Part shown: positions 48,230 through 59,371 of the stretch, one piece after another
Layout of the letters: every line of letters starts with the position of its first letter
How positions within the stretch are numbered: position 1 is the first letter of the stretch
Made by a program: the position numbers and the translations under genes
Notes under the pieces: generated by a model
The model's input: only the letters and a program-made list of their open reading frames with translations
What the model was told of the DNA's origin: nothing
Databases searched by the model: none
Assembly: GCA_905339405.1 (NCBI GenBank)
Contig: CAJPGC010000028.1
Location: forward strand, 1-64,000
DNA: 64,000 bases
Reading direction: 5' to 3'
From: an uncultured bacterium
GTDB taxonomy: Bacteria > Desulfobacterota > GWC2-55-46

Positions 48230-49497
48230 GCGAAAGACCTTTGACGGCGATGATGAAGGCTGACAAGTCCGCCGTGACGCTCTCCGAGTACGAAAAGGCG
48301 GGCGGCTACCAGGCATTGAGAAAGGCGTTGAAGACCGGGCCTGTGGAATTGCAGCGCATTGTGAAGGAATCGAACCTCCGCGGCAGGGGAGGCGCGGGCT
48401 TCAACACCGGGATGAAGTGGAGCTTCGTGCCAATGAACGCCGAGGGGCCGAGGTACCTCGTCGCGAACGCGGACGAGATGGAGCCGGGGACTTTCAAAGA
48501 CAGGATGCTTCTGGAGGGCAATCCTCATCAGCTCATCGAGGGGATGATAATCAGCGCTTTTGCCATCGGGGCCTCCCAGGCGTACATCTTCCTGAGATGG
48601 GAGTATACCCTCTCAGAGGAGCGCGTCGCGAAGGCCTTGAAAGAGGCTTACGCGAAGGGTTATCTCGGGCGCGAGATACTGTCGTCCGGGTTCGGTCTGG
48701 ACATAAGGCTCCACGTAAGCGCGGGGCGCTACATTTGCGGCGAGGAGACTGCGCTCTTGAACGCGCTCGAGGGCAGGAGGGCGGTGCCCAGGGCAAAGCC
48801 GCCGTTCCCGCAGGTAAGCGGCTTGTGGGGCAGGCCCACGGTCGTGAACAACGTCGAGACGCTCTCGAACGTGCCGCACATAATCGCCAACGGCGCCGAG
48901 TGGTATAGAAAGCTCAGCCGCTCTGAGGACGGAGGAACGAAACTGTACGGCGTGAGCGGCAGGGTCAGAAGGCCAGGCCTCTGGGAGCTGCCGATGGGGA
49001 CAACCATAGGCGAGATATTCGAAGAGCACGCCGGAGGCATGAGGGAGGGTATGAACCTCCGCTGCCTAATACCAGGAGGGGCCTCTACCGAGTTCCTCAC
49101 CGATGAGCATTTCGGCGTGAAGATGGACTTCGATTCGGTAATGCAGGCGGGAAGCCGCATGGGCACCGGCACGATGATTGCCGTGGACGACAGGACCTGC
49201 CCGATAGGCGTGCTCCGCAACCTCGAGCAATTTTTCAGCCAGGAGTCATGCGGTTGGTGCACGCCGTGCCGCGAGGGGCTCCCCTGGGTCGAAAAGACGC
49301 TCGGCGCAATAGAGGAAGGGCGCGCCAGGCCGGGCGACCTCGAGGTGCTCGAGATGCACGGCGCGTCGCTGTGGATTGGCAGGACGTATTGCGCTCTCGC
49401 GCCGGGAGCGATGGAACCCTTGAGGAGCGGCCTCAAGCTTTTCAGGGGCGAATTCGAGCGCCATATAAAAGAGAAGGGCTGCCCTTACAGGCACTGA
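48217..49497 (+). CDS. nuoF: NADH-quinone oxidoreductase subunit F
   Basis: NLRGRGGAGFNTGMKWSFVP...YLVANADEMEPGTFKDRMLLEG...ESCGWCTPCREGLPW; start trimmed to MEGLSERPLTAMMKA. Confidence 0.97.
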   Translation: MEGLSERPLTAMMKADKSAVTLSEYEKAGGYQALRKALKTGPVELQRIVKESNLRGRGGAGFNTGMKWSFVPMNAEGPRYLVANADEMEPGTFKDRMLLEGNPHQLIEGMIISAFAIGASQAYIFLRWEYTLSEERVAKALKEAYAKGYLGREILSSGFGLDIRLHVSAGRYICGEETALLNALEGRRAVPRAKPPFPQVSGLWGRPTVVNNVETLSNVPHIIANGAEWYRKLSRSEDGGTKLYGVSGRVRRPGLWELPMGTTIGEIFEEHAGGMREGMNLRCLIPGGASTEFLTDEHFGVKMDFDSVMQAGSRMGTGTMIAVDDRTCPIGVLRNLEQFFSQESCGWCTPCREGLPWVEKTLGAIEEGRARPGDLEVLEMHGASLWIGRTYCALAPGAMEPLRSGLKLFRGEFERHIKEKGCPYRH

Positions 49498-49501
49498 GGA
49501 A

Positions 49502-52213
49502 TTGATGGCAAAAATATTGATACACGGCAAAGAGTACGAAGTCGCTGACGGGCAGAACCTTTTGCAGGCCTGCCTTACCCTCGGCTTCGACATACCCTAT
49601 TTCTGCTGGCATCCGGCCATGCACTCGGCGGGCGCGTGCAGGCAGTGCGCCGTAAAGGTATTCAGGGACGAAAACGACACTCGTGGCAGGATAATCATGT
49701 CCTGCGTGACGCCGGTGGCCGAGGGAATGAGGGTCTCAATAGACGACGCCGAGGCAAAGGCCTTTCGCGAGAACGTCGTCGAGTGGCTTATGTCAAACCA
49801 CCCGCACGACTGCCCTGTCTGCGATGAAGGCGGCGAGTGCCATTTGCAGGACATGACGCAGATGACAGGGCACGTCTACAGGAGGTTCCGTTTCAAGAAA
49901 AGGACTTACAGGAACCAGTACCTCGGCCCCTTGATAAATCATGAAATGAACCGCTGCATACAGTGTTACAGGTGCGTGCGCTTCTACAAGGGCTACGCTG
50001 GCGGCAATGACCTTGACGCCTTCGCCTCCAGGAACAGGGTCTACTTCGGCAGAAGCGAGGACGGAGCTCTCGAGAGCCCCTTTAGCGGAAACCTCGTCGA
50101 GGTCTGCCCGACCGGGGTCTTCACAGACAAGACGTTCAGGGCGCATTTTACGAGAAAATGGGACCTGCAGACAGCCCCTTCGGTCTGCGTCCATTGCGGC
50201 GTTGGCTGCAATACGATACCCGGCGAAAGGTACGGCGAGCTCAGACGTATAAGGAACCGGTACAACGGGGAGGTCAACGGGTACTTCCTCTGCGACAGGG
50301 GCAGGTTCGGTTATGAGTTCGTGAACAGCCCCATGCGTCTTAAAAAAGCCGTTATTAAAAATGGCGAAGGCGGCCAGGCGGTCTCAAAAGAAGAGGCCTT
50401 GAAGCTGATAGCGCGCATGATTGGCATGGGCGGGAAGGTCATGGCGATAGGCTCGCCGCGCGCATCCGTTGAAACTAATTTCGCTCTAAGAGAGCTTAGC
50501 GGGGCTGAAGATTTTTATTCCGGTTTTTCGAGGCAGGAGGCGGCACTCGTCTCTCTTGTGGTCGAGGTCATGGCAAATGGGCCTGCCAGCTCGCCTTCGC
50601 TCAAGGAGGTGCGCGGAGCGGACGCGGTGCTCGTCCTCGGCGAAGACGCCACGAACACGGCCCCGGTGCTTGCTCTTGCGCTCAGGCAGGCGGCAAAGAA
50701 CGGCCCTCTAAAGGCCGCCATGCAGCTCGGCATACCATACTGGGACGACATGGCGATAAAGACGGCGACGCAGGGGAAAAAAGGGCCTTTCTATTCGGCC
50801 GCCCCTTACGCGACGGCGCTCGATGACGTTTCTGTGAAGACCTTTTACGGCCCGCCCGAAGAGATTGCCCGTTTTGGCATGGCAATAGCAAGGGAGCTGA
50901 ACGGCAGCCTTCCTCAAGTGGAAGGGCTCGATGACGAGACCGCTTCGCTTGCCCGCGAGGCAGCCGCCGCGCTACTTGCGGCCGAAAGGCCTCTTGTCGT
51001 CTCCGGCACAGGCTCTGGGAGCGAAGCAGTCATTCAGGCCGCGGCTAACATCGCGTGGGCTCTTTGCGGCGTCAACAGGCAAGCCTTCCTTTCGCTCGTC
51101 ATGCCCGAATGCTCGACCCTGGGCGCGGCACTCATCGACAGCAGGGGTTTGGACAAGGCAGCTGAGGCGGCCGCCTCAGGGGGCTTTGATACTCTCGTTG
51201 TCGCGGAGAACGATATTTTCATGCGAATGGAAAGGGAAGATGCAAAGGACTTCCTGGACTCTTTCAGCAACGTCATAGTCATCGACCACATAATAACTGA
51301 CACGGTCAAGGCGGCGCACGTCGCGCTCCCGGGAGCGGCCTTTGCCGAGTCGACCGGCACGCTCGTCAGCTTCGAGGGCAGGGCGCAGAGGTTTTTTCAG
51401 GTCTACGCACCGGAAGACGAAAGGCAGGCTGCCTGGCGTTGGCTGAATGATATGACGGATGCAGCTGGAGTCAAACGCTTGAGGTGGGAAATACTCGACG
51501 ACGTGACAGCCGCTGCAGCTTCGGCTATTTCGGCGCTTGGAAAGTTGACGCAGGCCGCGCCTTCTGCCGCTTTCAGGATAGCCGGACAGAAGATAGCGAG
51601 GCAGACTCACCGCCGGAGCGGGCGGACAGCTGTCCGCGCCGAAGAGATATACGAGCCGAAACCGCCGGATGACATGGATGCGCCTTTTACATTTTCAATG
51701 GAGGGCTTTCAGGGGCAGCCGCCTTCGCCGCTTGTCCCTCGCTTCTGGTCGCCGGGATGGAACTCGGTGCAGTCGATTACGAAATACCAGGAGAGCGTTG
51801 GCGGGCCGATGAGAAGCGGCGACCCGGGCGTGAGGCTTATCGAGCCAAAAGTCGTGGCCGCGCCGTTTTTCAGGGCCGCGCCAATACCTTTCAAAGCCCG
51901 CAAATACGGCTGGCTCCTTGTGCCGATGCACCGTATTTTTGGCTCCGAGGAATTGAGCCTTTTGTCCGCTCCCCTCGCGGGTCTTACTGCAAGGCCGTTT
52001 GTCGGCTTATCGAAGGAAGACGCTGAAAGGCTCGAGGCTGAGGAAGGCGAAGAGATAATCGTCCGCTCGGGAGGCAAAGAACTCAGTCTGCCCGCGACTA
52101 TTGTCCGCGGGCTCGTCCAGGGCGTCGCCGCCCTGCCGCATTTGCCCGGGATCTCCATCGTGACACTCCCTGCGTGGGGCGTGCTCGCTAGGGCGAAGAG
52201 AAAGGCAGCCTGA
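49502..52213 (+). CDS. nuoG: NADH-quinone oxidoreductase subunit G (N7-cluster cysteines present)
   Basis: [64 protein letters not shown]. Confidence 0.95.
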   Translation: MMAKILIHGKEYEVADGQNLLQACLTLGFDIPYFCWHPAMHSAGACRQCAVKVFRDENDTRGRIIMSCVTPVAEGMRVSIDDAEAKAFRENVVEWLMSNHPHDCPVCDEGGECHLQDMTQMTGHVYRRFRFKKRTYRNQYLGPLINHEMNRCIQCYRCVRFYKGYAGGNDLDAFASRNRVYFGRSEDGALESPFSGNLVEVCPTGVFTDKTFRAHFTRKWDLQTAPSVCVHCGVGCNTIPGERYGELRRIRNRYNGEVNGYFLCDRGRFGYEFVNSPMRLKKAVIKNGEGGQAVSKEEALKLIARMIGMGGKVMAIGSPRASVETNFALRELSGAEDFYSGFSRQEAALVSLVVEVMANGPASSPSLKEVRGADAVLVLGEDATNTAPVLALALRQAAKNGPLKAAMQLGIPYWDDMAIKTATQGKKGPFYSAAPYATALDDVSVKTFYGPPEEIARFGMAIARELNGSLPQVEGLDDETASLAREAAAALLAAERPLVVSGTGSGSEAVIQAAANIAWALCGVNRQAFLSLVMPECSTLGAALIDSRGLDKAAEAAASGGFDTLVVAENDIFMRMEREDAKDFLDSFSNVIVIDHIITDTVKAAHVALPGAAFAESTGTLVSFEGRAQRFFQVYAPEDERQAAWRWLNDMTDAAGVKRLRWEILDDVTAAAASAISALGKLTQAAPSAAFRIAGQKIARQTHRRSGRTAVRAEEIYEPKPPDDMDAPFTFSMEGFQGQPPSPLVPRFWSPGWNSVQSITKYQESVGGPMRSGDPGVRLIEPKVVAAPFFRAAPIPFKARKYGWLLVPMHRIFGSEELSLLSAPLAGLTARPFVGLSKEDAERLEAEEGEEIIVRSGGKELSLPATIVRGLVQGVAALPHLPGISIVTLPAWGVLARAKRKAA

Positions 52214-52224
52214 CCGGAGGTAAT

Positions 52225-53178
52225 ATGACGGGCGTAATGGTCCCGCTGGTCACGATGATAGCCATCCTCGTCTCTCTTACCACGATGAGCGCGGCGCTTA
52301 TCTGGATGGAAAGGCGCCTCCTCGCCTTATGGCAGGACAGGTACGGCCCGAACCGCGTTGGGCCGTTCGGGCTTCTTCAGGTTGTTGCCGACATGCTGAA
52401 GATATTCGCGAAGGAAGACTGGGTGCCGCCTTTTTCCGACAAGGCAGTCTTCGTGCTCGCCCCTGCGGTTGTAATGACGGCCGCGCTCCTTGCCTTCGCT
52501 GTGGTGCCGTTCACTCCCGGCGTTTCGATTGCCGACCTGGACATAGGCATACTCTTTTTCCTTGCGGTCTCATCCCTCAACATATACGGGATAGTGCTCG
52601 CGGGATGGTCGTCTAACAGCAAGTACTCGCTTCTCGGCGGAGTGCGCGGAGCAGCCCAGATGCTGAGCTACGAGGTTTTCATGGGCCTCTCCCTCATGGG
52701 CGTCGTGATGCTCGCGGGGAGCTTCAATCTGAGGGATATTGTCGAAGCTCAAAGGGGGCTCTGGTTTTTCGTGCCGCAGCTTCCTGGCCTCGTAATCTTT
52801 TTTATCGCCGGACTCGCAGAGACGCACAGGATACCGTTTGACCTGCCAGAGGCGGAAAACGAGCTCGTGGCCGGGTATCATACCGAGTACTCCGGCATGA
52901 AGTTCGGGATGTTCTTCGTCGGCGAATACCTGGGGATAGTCCTTATATCCGCTCTCATCACAGCGCTCTTTTTCGGCGGCTGGCTCGGGCCGTTTCTGCC
53001 GCCTGCCGTCTGGTTCGTCATGAAGACCCTCTTCTTCGTCATGCTCTTCATTCTGCTGCGGGCGGCCCTTCCGAGGCCGAGGTTCGGCCAGCTAATGAGC
53101 TTCAGCTGGAAGCTGATGTTGCCGCTTAGCCTTTTGAACGTACTCGCTACCGGAGCTATTCTTCTCGCGAGGTCTTAA
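52225..53178 (+). CDS. nuoH: NADH-quinone oxidoreductase subunit H
   Basis: [41 protein letters not shown] ... [34 protein letters not shown]. Confidence 0.98.
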   Translation: MTGVMVPLVTMIAILVSLTTMSAALIWMERRLLALWQDRYGPNRVGPFGLLQVVADMLKIFAKEDWVPPFSDKAVFVLAPAVVMTAALLAFAVVPFTPGVSIADLDIGILFFLAVSSLNIYGIVLAGWSSNSKYSLLGGVRGAAQMLSYEVFMGLSLMGVVMLAGSFNLRDIVEAQRGLWFFVPQLPGLVIFFIAGLAETHRIPFDLPEAENELVAGYHTEYSGMKFGMFFVGEYLGIVLISALITALFFGGWLGPFLPPAVWFVMKTLFFVMLFILLRAALPRPRFGQLMSFSWKLMLPLSLLNVLATGAILLARS

Positions 53179-53195
53179 GCATACAGGAGGCTTTC

Positions 53196-53711
53196 GTGTT
53201 GAGCATACTCGACGCCATATGGAGGATGTTCCTCCACGCCTTCAGGGAAAGGGTCACGGTCCAGTACCCTGACGAGAGGCCCGTGCTCCCTCCCAGGTAC
53301 AGGGGCCGGATAATACTTTCGCGCGACCCTGACGGACAGGAAAGATGCGTTGCCTGCTACCTGTGCGCCGCCGCCTGCCCGCCTGACTGCATCTCATTGC
53401 AGGCGGACGAAGACGGAGACGGCAGGAGGTACCCTGCGTTTTTCCGGATAAACTTCTCCCGCTGCATATTCTGCGGCTACTGCGAGGAGGCCTGCCCGAC
53501 CTACGCGATACAGCTTACGCCGGATTACGAGATGAGTGAGTTCAAGAGGCCGTCTCTCGTGTACGAGAAAAAAGACCTGCTCATAAGCGGCACGGGCAAA
53601 TACCCCGGTTACTGGTATTACAAGGTGGCCGGAGTCGCCTTGAAAGGCAAAGACAAGGGCGAAGGGGCCGAGGAGGAAGCGCCTGTCGACGTAAGAAGCC
53701 TCATGCCATAG
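53196..53711 (+). CDS. nuoI: NADH-quinone oxidoreductase subunit I
   Basis: [21 protein letters not shown] ... [29 protein letters not shown]. Confidence 0.97.
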   Translation: MLSILDAIWRMFLHAFRERVTVQYPDERPVLPPRYRGRIILSRDPDGQERCVACYLCAAACPPDCISLQADEDGDGRRYPAFFRINFSRCIFCGYCEEACPTYAIQLTPDYEMSEFKRPSLVYEKKDLLISGTGKYPGYWYYKVAGVALKGKDKGEGAEEEAPVDVRSLMP

Positions 53712-53717
53712 GAGGTA

Positions 53718-54239
53718 ATGATGGAAGCTCTTTTTTACGTATCGGCCGTAGTCGCGGTCATAGCTACCCTCAGGGCGGTCACGGGAAAAAACGCCGTCCA
53801 CGCCCTTTTGTATCTCGTGGTTTCGCTCCTTGCGGCCGCGCTGGTATTCTACTCGCTGGGCGCTCCGTTCATAGCAGCCCTCGAGGTAATAATATACGCC
53901 GGGGCTATAATGGTGCTCTTTATTTTCGTCGTCATGATGCTGAACCTGGGGCCCGGCGCGGAAAGGCAGGAGAAGAGCCTGCTTGACCCGAGGGCATGGG
54001 CCGGGCCTGCGCTGCTCGCGTTCGCGCTTGTGGCGGAGCTCCTTTATTCGTTCTCTGGCGGCGGGGGCACGGCAGAGGCCAACGCGCAGTACATAAACCC
54101 GAAGGCGGTAGCATTGACGCTTTTCGGCCCGTATTTTATCGGGGTCGAGCTGGCGTCACTTCTTCTCCTGGCCGGGCTGGTTGCGGCCTGGCACCTCGGC
54201 AGGAGGGAAAAGGAGGCAACGCATGACAGTCCCGGCTGA
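53718..54239 (+). CDS. nuoJ: NADH-quinone oxidoreductase subunit J
   Basis: GAPFIAALEVIIYAGAIMVLFIFVVMMLNLG. Confidence 0.96.
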   Translation: MMEALFYVSAVVAVIATLRAVTGKNAVHALLYLVVSLLAAALVFYSLGAPFIAALEVIIYAGAIMVLFIFVVMMLNLGPGAERQEKSLLDPRAWAGPALLAFALVAELLYSFSGGGGTAEANAQYINPKAVALTLFGPYFIGVELASLLLLAGLVAAWHLGRREKEATHDSPG

Positions 54240-54528
54240 ACACGCGCTTGCGCTTGCAGCTGTCCTTTTCTCCATCGGCCTTGCCGGTGTCCTGGCAAGA
54301 AGGAACATCATCTTCATGCTCCTGTCGATAGAGGTGATGCTCAACTCCGCGGGACTCGCTTTCATCTCGGCAGGCTACATGCACGGGCACCCTGACGGGC
54401 AGGTCATGTTCATATTCATATTGGCGATGGCGGCGGCCGAGGTCGTTGTCGGCCTTTCGCTGGCTTTGAGGATTTACGGCAGTTTCAAGAGCCTCGATGC
54501 AGATGCGGCAAGCAGCATGAGGGGGTAG
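54223..54528 (+). CDS. nuoK: NADH-quinone oxidoreductase subunit K
   Basis: MTVPAEHALALAAVLFSIGLAGVLARRNIIFMLLSIEVMLNSAGLAFI. Confidence 0.96.
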   Translation: MTVPAEHALALAAVLFSIGLAGVLARRNIIFMLLSIEVMLNSAGLAFISAGYMHGHPDGQVMFIFILAMAAAEVVVGLSLALRIYGSFKSLDADAASSMRG

Positions 54529-54530
54529 GA

Positions 54531-56396
54531 ATGTACGAGCTACTATGGCTTGTCCCGGCTTTACCGTTCGCCGGTTTTCTCATACTGGCCCTCATCGGTC
54601 GCGTCCCTTCGGCACGTGCCGCAGCCGCCGTTGGCGCTCTCTCAGTCGGCCTCTCGGCCGCGTTGACCCTCTATATCGGCTACGAGTACCTTGTAAGCCC
54701 GCCAGAGGGCGGCGCTTTCACTCAGAGCCTGTGGCAATGGATAAGCGCAGGAGGGCTTCAGGTAACGGCCGCTTTGAGGCTCGACGCTCTCTCACTTCTC
54801 ATGGCCGTGGTAGTAACGTCTGTCGGTTTCCTAATTCACCTGTACTCGATGAGGTACATGGCGGGGGACGACGGGCTGAGGCGTTTTTTCGCTTACATGA
54901 ACCTCTTTACAGCCTCGATGCTCGTCCTCGTGCTCTCCGACAACCTGCTCTTTTTGTACGTGGGCTGGGAAGGCGTGGGCCTCTGCAGCTATCTCCTCAT
55001 CGGTTTCTGGTACAAAGAGCGATACAACGGCTACGCCGCCAGGAAGGCCTTCATAGTGACGAGGGTGGGGGACACGCTTTTCGCAATCGGCATATTGGTT
55101 CTCTTCACCGGGCTCGGCACGATGAACATACAGGAGCTGATGACGAGGGCAACCGCGGAGTGGGCTGGAAGCGGCCTGCCGACACTCGCGGCGGCGCTTT
55201 TACTCGGGGGCGCGCTCGGGAAATCGGCCCAGCTGCCGCTCCAGACGTGGCTGCCTGACGCGATGGCCGGCCCGACACCAGTGAGCGCGTTCATCCACGC
55301 GGCCACGATGGTAACGGCAGGCGTCTACCTCATTGCCAGGACGCACGCGCTCTTCGATCTCGCCCCTGAGGTGATGTCCGTCGTCGCGGTCATAGGGGCG
55401 GCAACCCTTCTTCTCGCATCTTTCAGCGCGCTCGTGCAAAAAGACATAAAGAGGGTGCTCGCCTATTCCACGATAAGCCAGATAGGCTATATGTTCCTCG
55501 CCCTCGGCGTCGGCGCGCCCCAGGCGGCGATGTTCCACTTCATGACCCACGCCTTCTTCAAGGCGCTGCTCTTCCTGGGGGCCGGGGCCGTCATACTCGC
55601 GATGCACCACGAGCAGGACATGACAAAGATGGGAGGGCTCCGGAAGGAGATGCCCTTTGTCTTCTGGACATTTCTCGCCGGGGCCGCTTCCCTCTCGGCC
55701 CTGCCGTTCGTGACGGCGGGTTATTTCAGCAAAGACCTCATATTGTCGCTGGTCTGGCAGTCGAGCTTCGGCGCGGTGCTCTGGGTCTGCGGGGTCGCGG
55801 GAGCTTTTCTTACGGCCCTTTACACCTTCCGCATGGTCTTTCTCACATTCTTCGGAGAAGGCCGCAAAAAAACCGTGGAAGGGCCCGGAGTTAAAATGGG
55901 GCTGCCGCTTCTGGCGCTCGCGGCGCTTTCAATAGCCGGAGGGTTCGTCGAGACGCCGGAGTTTTTCGGCGGAATGGGCCTGTTCTCGAATTTCCTTTCG
56001 CCGGTTTTCCCTCTGCTTCAGCACGCACAGGAAGAACCGGGTTGGGTTTTGTACGCTGGGGCTGGCGCGCCTGTTGCGGGGCTTGCCGCAGCTTGGCTCT
56101 TTTACGGGCGTAGAAAAGCCGTGGACGCGGTGGAGCAGCCCCTCGGGGCGCTCCGAGGTTTCTGGTTTTCAGGCTGGGGCTTTGACAGTGCCTATGACTT
56201 CATCTTCGTGCGGCCCTTTCTTTGGTTGACCTCGGCTTTGCGGGGCGAGCCTGTTGACCGCCCGTTCAGGTGGGTCGAAAAATTATCCGGGTCGCTGAAC
56301 ACTCTTTTCGTCAGGACGCAGACCGGCAAAGTACGCTGGTACGCAACCGGCATAACAATAGGGGCGGTGCTCGCGCTTTCGGCGGTGCTGTTATGA
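54531..56396 (+). CDS. nuoL: NADH-quinone oxidoreductase subunit L
   Basis: LFLYVGWEGVGLCSYLLIGFWYKERYNGYAARKAFIVTRVGD ... TWLPDAMAGPTPVSAFIHAATMVTAGVYLIAR. Confidence 0.98.
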   Translation: MYELLWLVPALPFAGFLILALIGRVPSARAAAAVGALSVGLSAALTLYIGYEYLVSPPEGGAFTQSLWQWISAGGLQVTAALRLDALSLLMAVVVTSVGFLIHLYSMRYMAGDDGLRRFFAYMNLFTASMLVLVLSDNLLFLYVGWEGVGLCSYLLIGFWYKERYNGYAARKAFIVTRVGDTLFAIGILVLFTGLGTMNIQELMTRATAEWAGSGLPTLAAALLLGGALGKSAQLPLQTWLPDAMAGPTPVSAFIHAATMVTAGVYLIARTHALFDLAPEVMSVVAVIGAATLLLASFSALVQKDIKRVLAYSTISQIGYMFLALGVGAPQAAMFHFMTHAFFKALLFLGAGAVILAMHHEQDMTKMGGLRKEMPFVFWTFLAGAASLSALPFVTAGYFSKDLILSLVWQSSFGAVLWVCGVAGAFLTALYTFRMVFLTFFGEGRKKTVEGPGVKMGLPLLALAALSIAGGFVETPEFFGGMGLFSNFLSPVFPLLQHAQEEPGWVLYAGAGAPVAGLAAAWLFYGRRKAVDAVEQPLGALRGFWFSGWGFDSAYDFIFVRPFLWLTSALRGEPVDRPFRWVEKLSGSLNTLFVRTQTGKVRWYATGITIGAVLALSAVLL

Positions 56397-57934
56397 TACT
56401 CATCTGGATAGTCTTCATACCCGTCATCGGCGGGCTTCTCGCGCGGCTCTCCGGCGGCCTCGGCAGGAGTGCCCCCGCGTGGGTGTCGCTCGGAACGCTT
56501 ACGATCGCTTTTTCGCTGACTGCCGGGCTCTTCGCCGGGGCAGGTGAATCTGCGGAAGGCAGATGGCTTGCCGAGGTGAAACTTCCCTGGATATCCCAAC
56601 TCGGGGTGAGTTTCCATCTCGCGATGGACGGCTTGAGCCTGGCGCTCGTCGCGCTGACGTTTTTTCTCGGCGCATGCGCTGTCGTCTCTTCGTGGACGGA
56701 GGTCAGGGAGAGGTCGGGTCTTTTCCAGCTCAACCTGATGCTGACGATCGCCGGAATAACAGGGGCCTTCCTGGCGATGGACCTTTTTCTCTTTTATTTT
56801 TTCTGGGAGCTGATGCTCATTCCGATGTTCATCCTCATAGCCCTGTGGGGGCACGAGAACAGGCGCTACGCCTCGATTAAGTTCTTCATATTCACTCAGG
56901 CCGGGAGCCTCCTGATGCTGGTAGCGATACTCGTCCTCTTTTTCATCCACGGCAGGGCCACCGGTGAGTATACCTTCAGCTACGAGGCGCTCCTTTCAAC
57001 GCCGATGGGCTATACGGCGGAGTTCCTCCTGATGCTCGCATTTTTCGCGGCGTTCGCGGTAAAGCTGCCTGTGTTCCCTTTCCATACCTGGCTGCCTGAG
57101 GCGCACACGGAGGCGCCAACGGCCGGGAGCGTCATCCTTGCCGGACTTCTCCTCAAGACGGGCGGGTACGGCCTCATACGCTTCGTCGTCCCGCTCTTCC
57201 CGGAGGCGTCCTTTGACTTCGCCCCTTACGCGTTCGCCCTGGCCGTCATCGGCATCATCTACGGCGCGGTGCTTGCCTTCGGCCAAAGGGACATCAAAAG
57301 GCTTGTGGCCTATACCAGCGTCAGCCACATGGGTTTTGTCCTTCTCGGAGTATACGCGTGGAACGAGCTCGCGTTGCAGGGCGTTCTGGTGCAGATGGTC
57401 TGCCACGGGGTGTCAACGGGAGCTCTTTTCATGATTGCCGGAGCCCTGCAGGAGCGGCTCCACACGAGGGACATCTCGGAGATGGGGGGCTTGTGGACCG
57501 GCGCGCCGAAGATGGGGGCCGCCGCGCTCGTCTTCGCACTGGCCTCTCTGGGCCTGCCCGGGCTCGGCAACTTCATAGGCGAGTTCCTCGTCTTCCTCGG
57601 CGTATTCACCGTGAGCCCGGAGGCGGCCATATTGGCGGCAGCGGGGCTTGTGCTCTCCGCGATATATTCGCTCTGGATAATCCAGCGGGTCTTCCACGGC
57701 CCGCAAAAAACCGGCATAACAGATTTCGGGAGGCGCGAGATGGCGGCTTTTGTGCCGATGATAGCCGTTATCGTCTGGCTAGGGCTTTTTCCGCAGCCGC
57801 TTCTCGACCTTTTCGGACAGACTTTGAGGACGCTCAATGTCACGGCGTCAGTGCCTGTGGAGGCCGGGAGCGGGGTCGAAAAGTTAGATGCCGGGTCTGC
57901 CGTTTACAGGATAAGCCTGACGGCAAGGGAGTAA
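56393..57934 (+). CDS. nuoM: NADH-quinone oxidoreductase subunit M
   Basis: FFWELMLIPMFILIALWGHENRRYASIKFFIFTQAGSLLML ... HTWLPEAHTEAPTAGSVILAGLLLKTGGYGL. Confidence 0.97.
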   Translation: MILIWIVFIPVIGGLLARLSGGLGRSAPAWVSLGTLTIAFSLTAGLFAGAGESAEGRWLAEVKLPWISQLGVSFHLAMDGLSLALVALTFFLGACAVVSSWTEVRERSGLFQLNLMLTIAGITGAFLAMDLFLFYFFWELMLIPMFILIALWGHENRRYASIKFFIFTQAGSLLMLVAILVLFFIHGRATGEYTFSYEALLSTPMGYTAEFLLMLAFFAAFAVKLPVFPFHTWLPEAHTEAPTAGSVILAGLLLKTGGYGLIRFVVPLFPEASFDFAPYAFALAVIGIIYGAVLAFGQRDIKRLVAYTSVSHMGFVLLGVYAWNELALQGVLVQMVCHGVSTGALFMIAGALQERLHTRDISEMGGLWTGAPKMGAAALVFALASLGLPGLGNFIGEFLVFLGVFTVSPEAAILAAAGLVLSAIYSLWIIQRVFHGPQKTGITDFGRREMAAFVPMIAVIVWLGLFPQPLLDLFGQTLRTLNVTASVPVEAGSGVEKLDAGSAVYRISLTARE

Positions 57935-57936
57935 AA

Positions 57937-59361
57937 ATGAGCCCTTCGGAACTTTCAGCTCTTCTGCCTATTCTCATAACCGCGGCAGCGGCTTCAGCGC
58001 TGACGGCCGCCGCTGGCTTCTACAGTAAGCACGGCTTCGTCGCCGGGTTCACGATGGCGGCCTTTGCCCTTTCATTCGCGTCGATATTCATCGCAGCCCC
58101 GGCAGCGCCGATTGCGGTGAGTTCGCTTCTTGTGGTAGACGGGTTCGCGCTTTTTTTCATGGGGCTCATCTACGCCGCAGCTTTCGCTGTCGCGCTCCTC
58201 TCGTATGGCTATAACGGAGGCGCAGGTGGAAAACACACCGAGTACTACATCCTCCTTCTGCTCTCGGCGCTCGGCGCGGCGGTGCTGGCCGGAAGCCGCC
58301 ACTTCGCCTCTTTTTTCCTGGGTCTCGAGATTTTGAGCGTATCCCTTTTCGGTCTTGCCGCCTATATGCGCTCGCCAAAGGGCAACGAGGCCGGGCTAAA
58401 ATACCTTGTGCTAGCCGGGGCGTCGTCTGCTTTCCTGGTCTTCGGCATGGCGCTCGTGTACGCAGCGACGGGCTCCATGGAGTTTTCTGCCGCTAGCGCT
58501 CTCGCTACAAGGGGAGGCGGCCCGCTATCTCTGGCAGGCATGGCGCTGATAGTCGCCGGAGCTGGATTCAAGCTGGCTGTCGTGCCTTTTCACGGCTGGA
58601 CGCCTGATGTGTATGAAGGTGCGCCTGCCCCTGTGGGAGCTTTCATCGCCTCTGTCTCAAAGGGCGCGGTGGTAGCCGTCCTCATGCGCCTCATGGGCGG
58701 CTCGCTCGCCTCAGGCGGGCCTCTTTTCACCTTCCTTGCGGCGGTGGCTGTGGCCTCGATGTTCGCCGGGAACCTCCTGGCGCTCTTTCAGGAGAACGTC
58801 AAGCGCGTCCTCGCTTATTCGTCTATCGCGCACCTCGGCTATCTGCTCGTCGCATTTCTCGCCTCCGGCTCTTTCGCGGCCGGGGCCGTGGCGTTCTACC
58901 TGGCCGCGTACTTCGTCAGCATAATAGGGGCGTTCGGGGTCGTCACCGTCCTTTCGGTAAACGGCAGCGACGTCGATTCTCTCGAGAGCTACAGGGGGCT
59001 TGCGTGGAGAAGACCGCTTATCGGAGCCGTATTCACGGCCATGCTCCTCTCCCTTGCCGGCATACCGCTCACGGCCGGGTTTGTGGGCAAGTTCTACCTC
59101 GTAGCGGCCGGGGCCGCCTCGTCCATGTGGATTCTCGTCCTTTCGCTGGCCCTCAGCAGCGTCATCGGCTTTTATTATTATTTAAGGATAATACTCGTCC
59201 TTTTCTCGCCGTCTCCGCGCGAACTCCCTGCCGAGGCCGAAGTACACCCGGCCGGTAGCGCCGCCCTTATGGCGCTTTTTGCCGTACTTGTCTTCATGGG
59301 CGTCTACCCCGGCCCCTTCCTGAGCCTCGTCGGGGCCGCCGCCTCCGGGCTTTGGCAGTGA
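57937..59361 (+). CDS. nuoN: NADH-quinone oxidoreductase subunit N
   Basis: FHGWTPDVYEGAPAPVGAFIASVSKGAVVAVLMRL ... NVKRVLAYSSIAHLGYLLVAF. Confidence 0.96.
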   Translation: MSPSELSALLPILITAAAASALTAAAGFYSKHGFVAGFTMAAFALSFASIFIAAPAAPIAVSSLLVVDGFALFFMGLIYAAAFAVALLSYGYNGGAGGKHTEYYILLLLSALGAAVLAGSRHFASFFLGLEILSVSLFGLAAYMRSPKGNEAGLKYLVLAGASSAFLVFGMALVYAATGSMEFSAASALATRGGGPLSLAGMALIVAGAGFKLAVVPFHGWTPDVYEGAPAPVGAFIASVSKGAVVAVLMRLMGGSLASGGPLFTFLAAVAVASMFAGNLLALFQENVKRVLAYSSIAHLGYLLVAFLASGSFAAGAVAFYLAAYFVSIIGAFGVVTVLSVNGSDVDSLESYRGLAWRRPLIGAVFTAMLLSLAGIPLTAGFVGKFYLVAAGAASSMWILVLSLALSSVIGFYYYLRIILVLFSPSPRELPAEAEVHPAGSAALMALFAVLVFMGVYPGPFLSLVGAAASGLWQ

Positions 59362-59371
59362 CGGAATCTGG

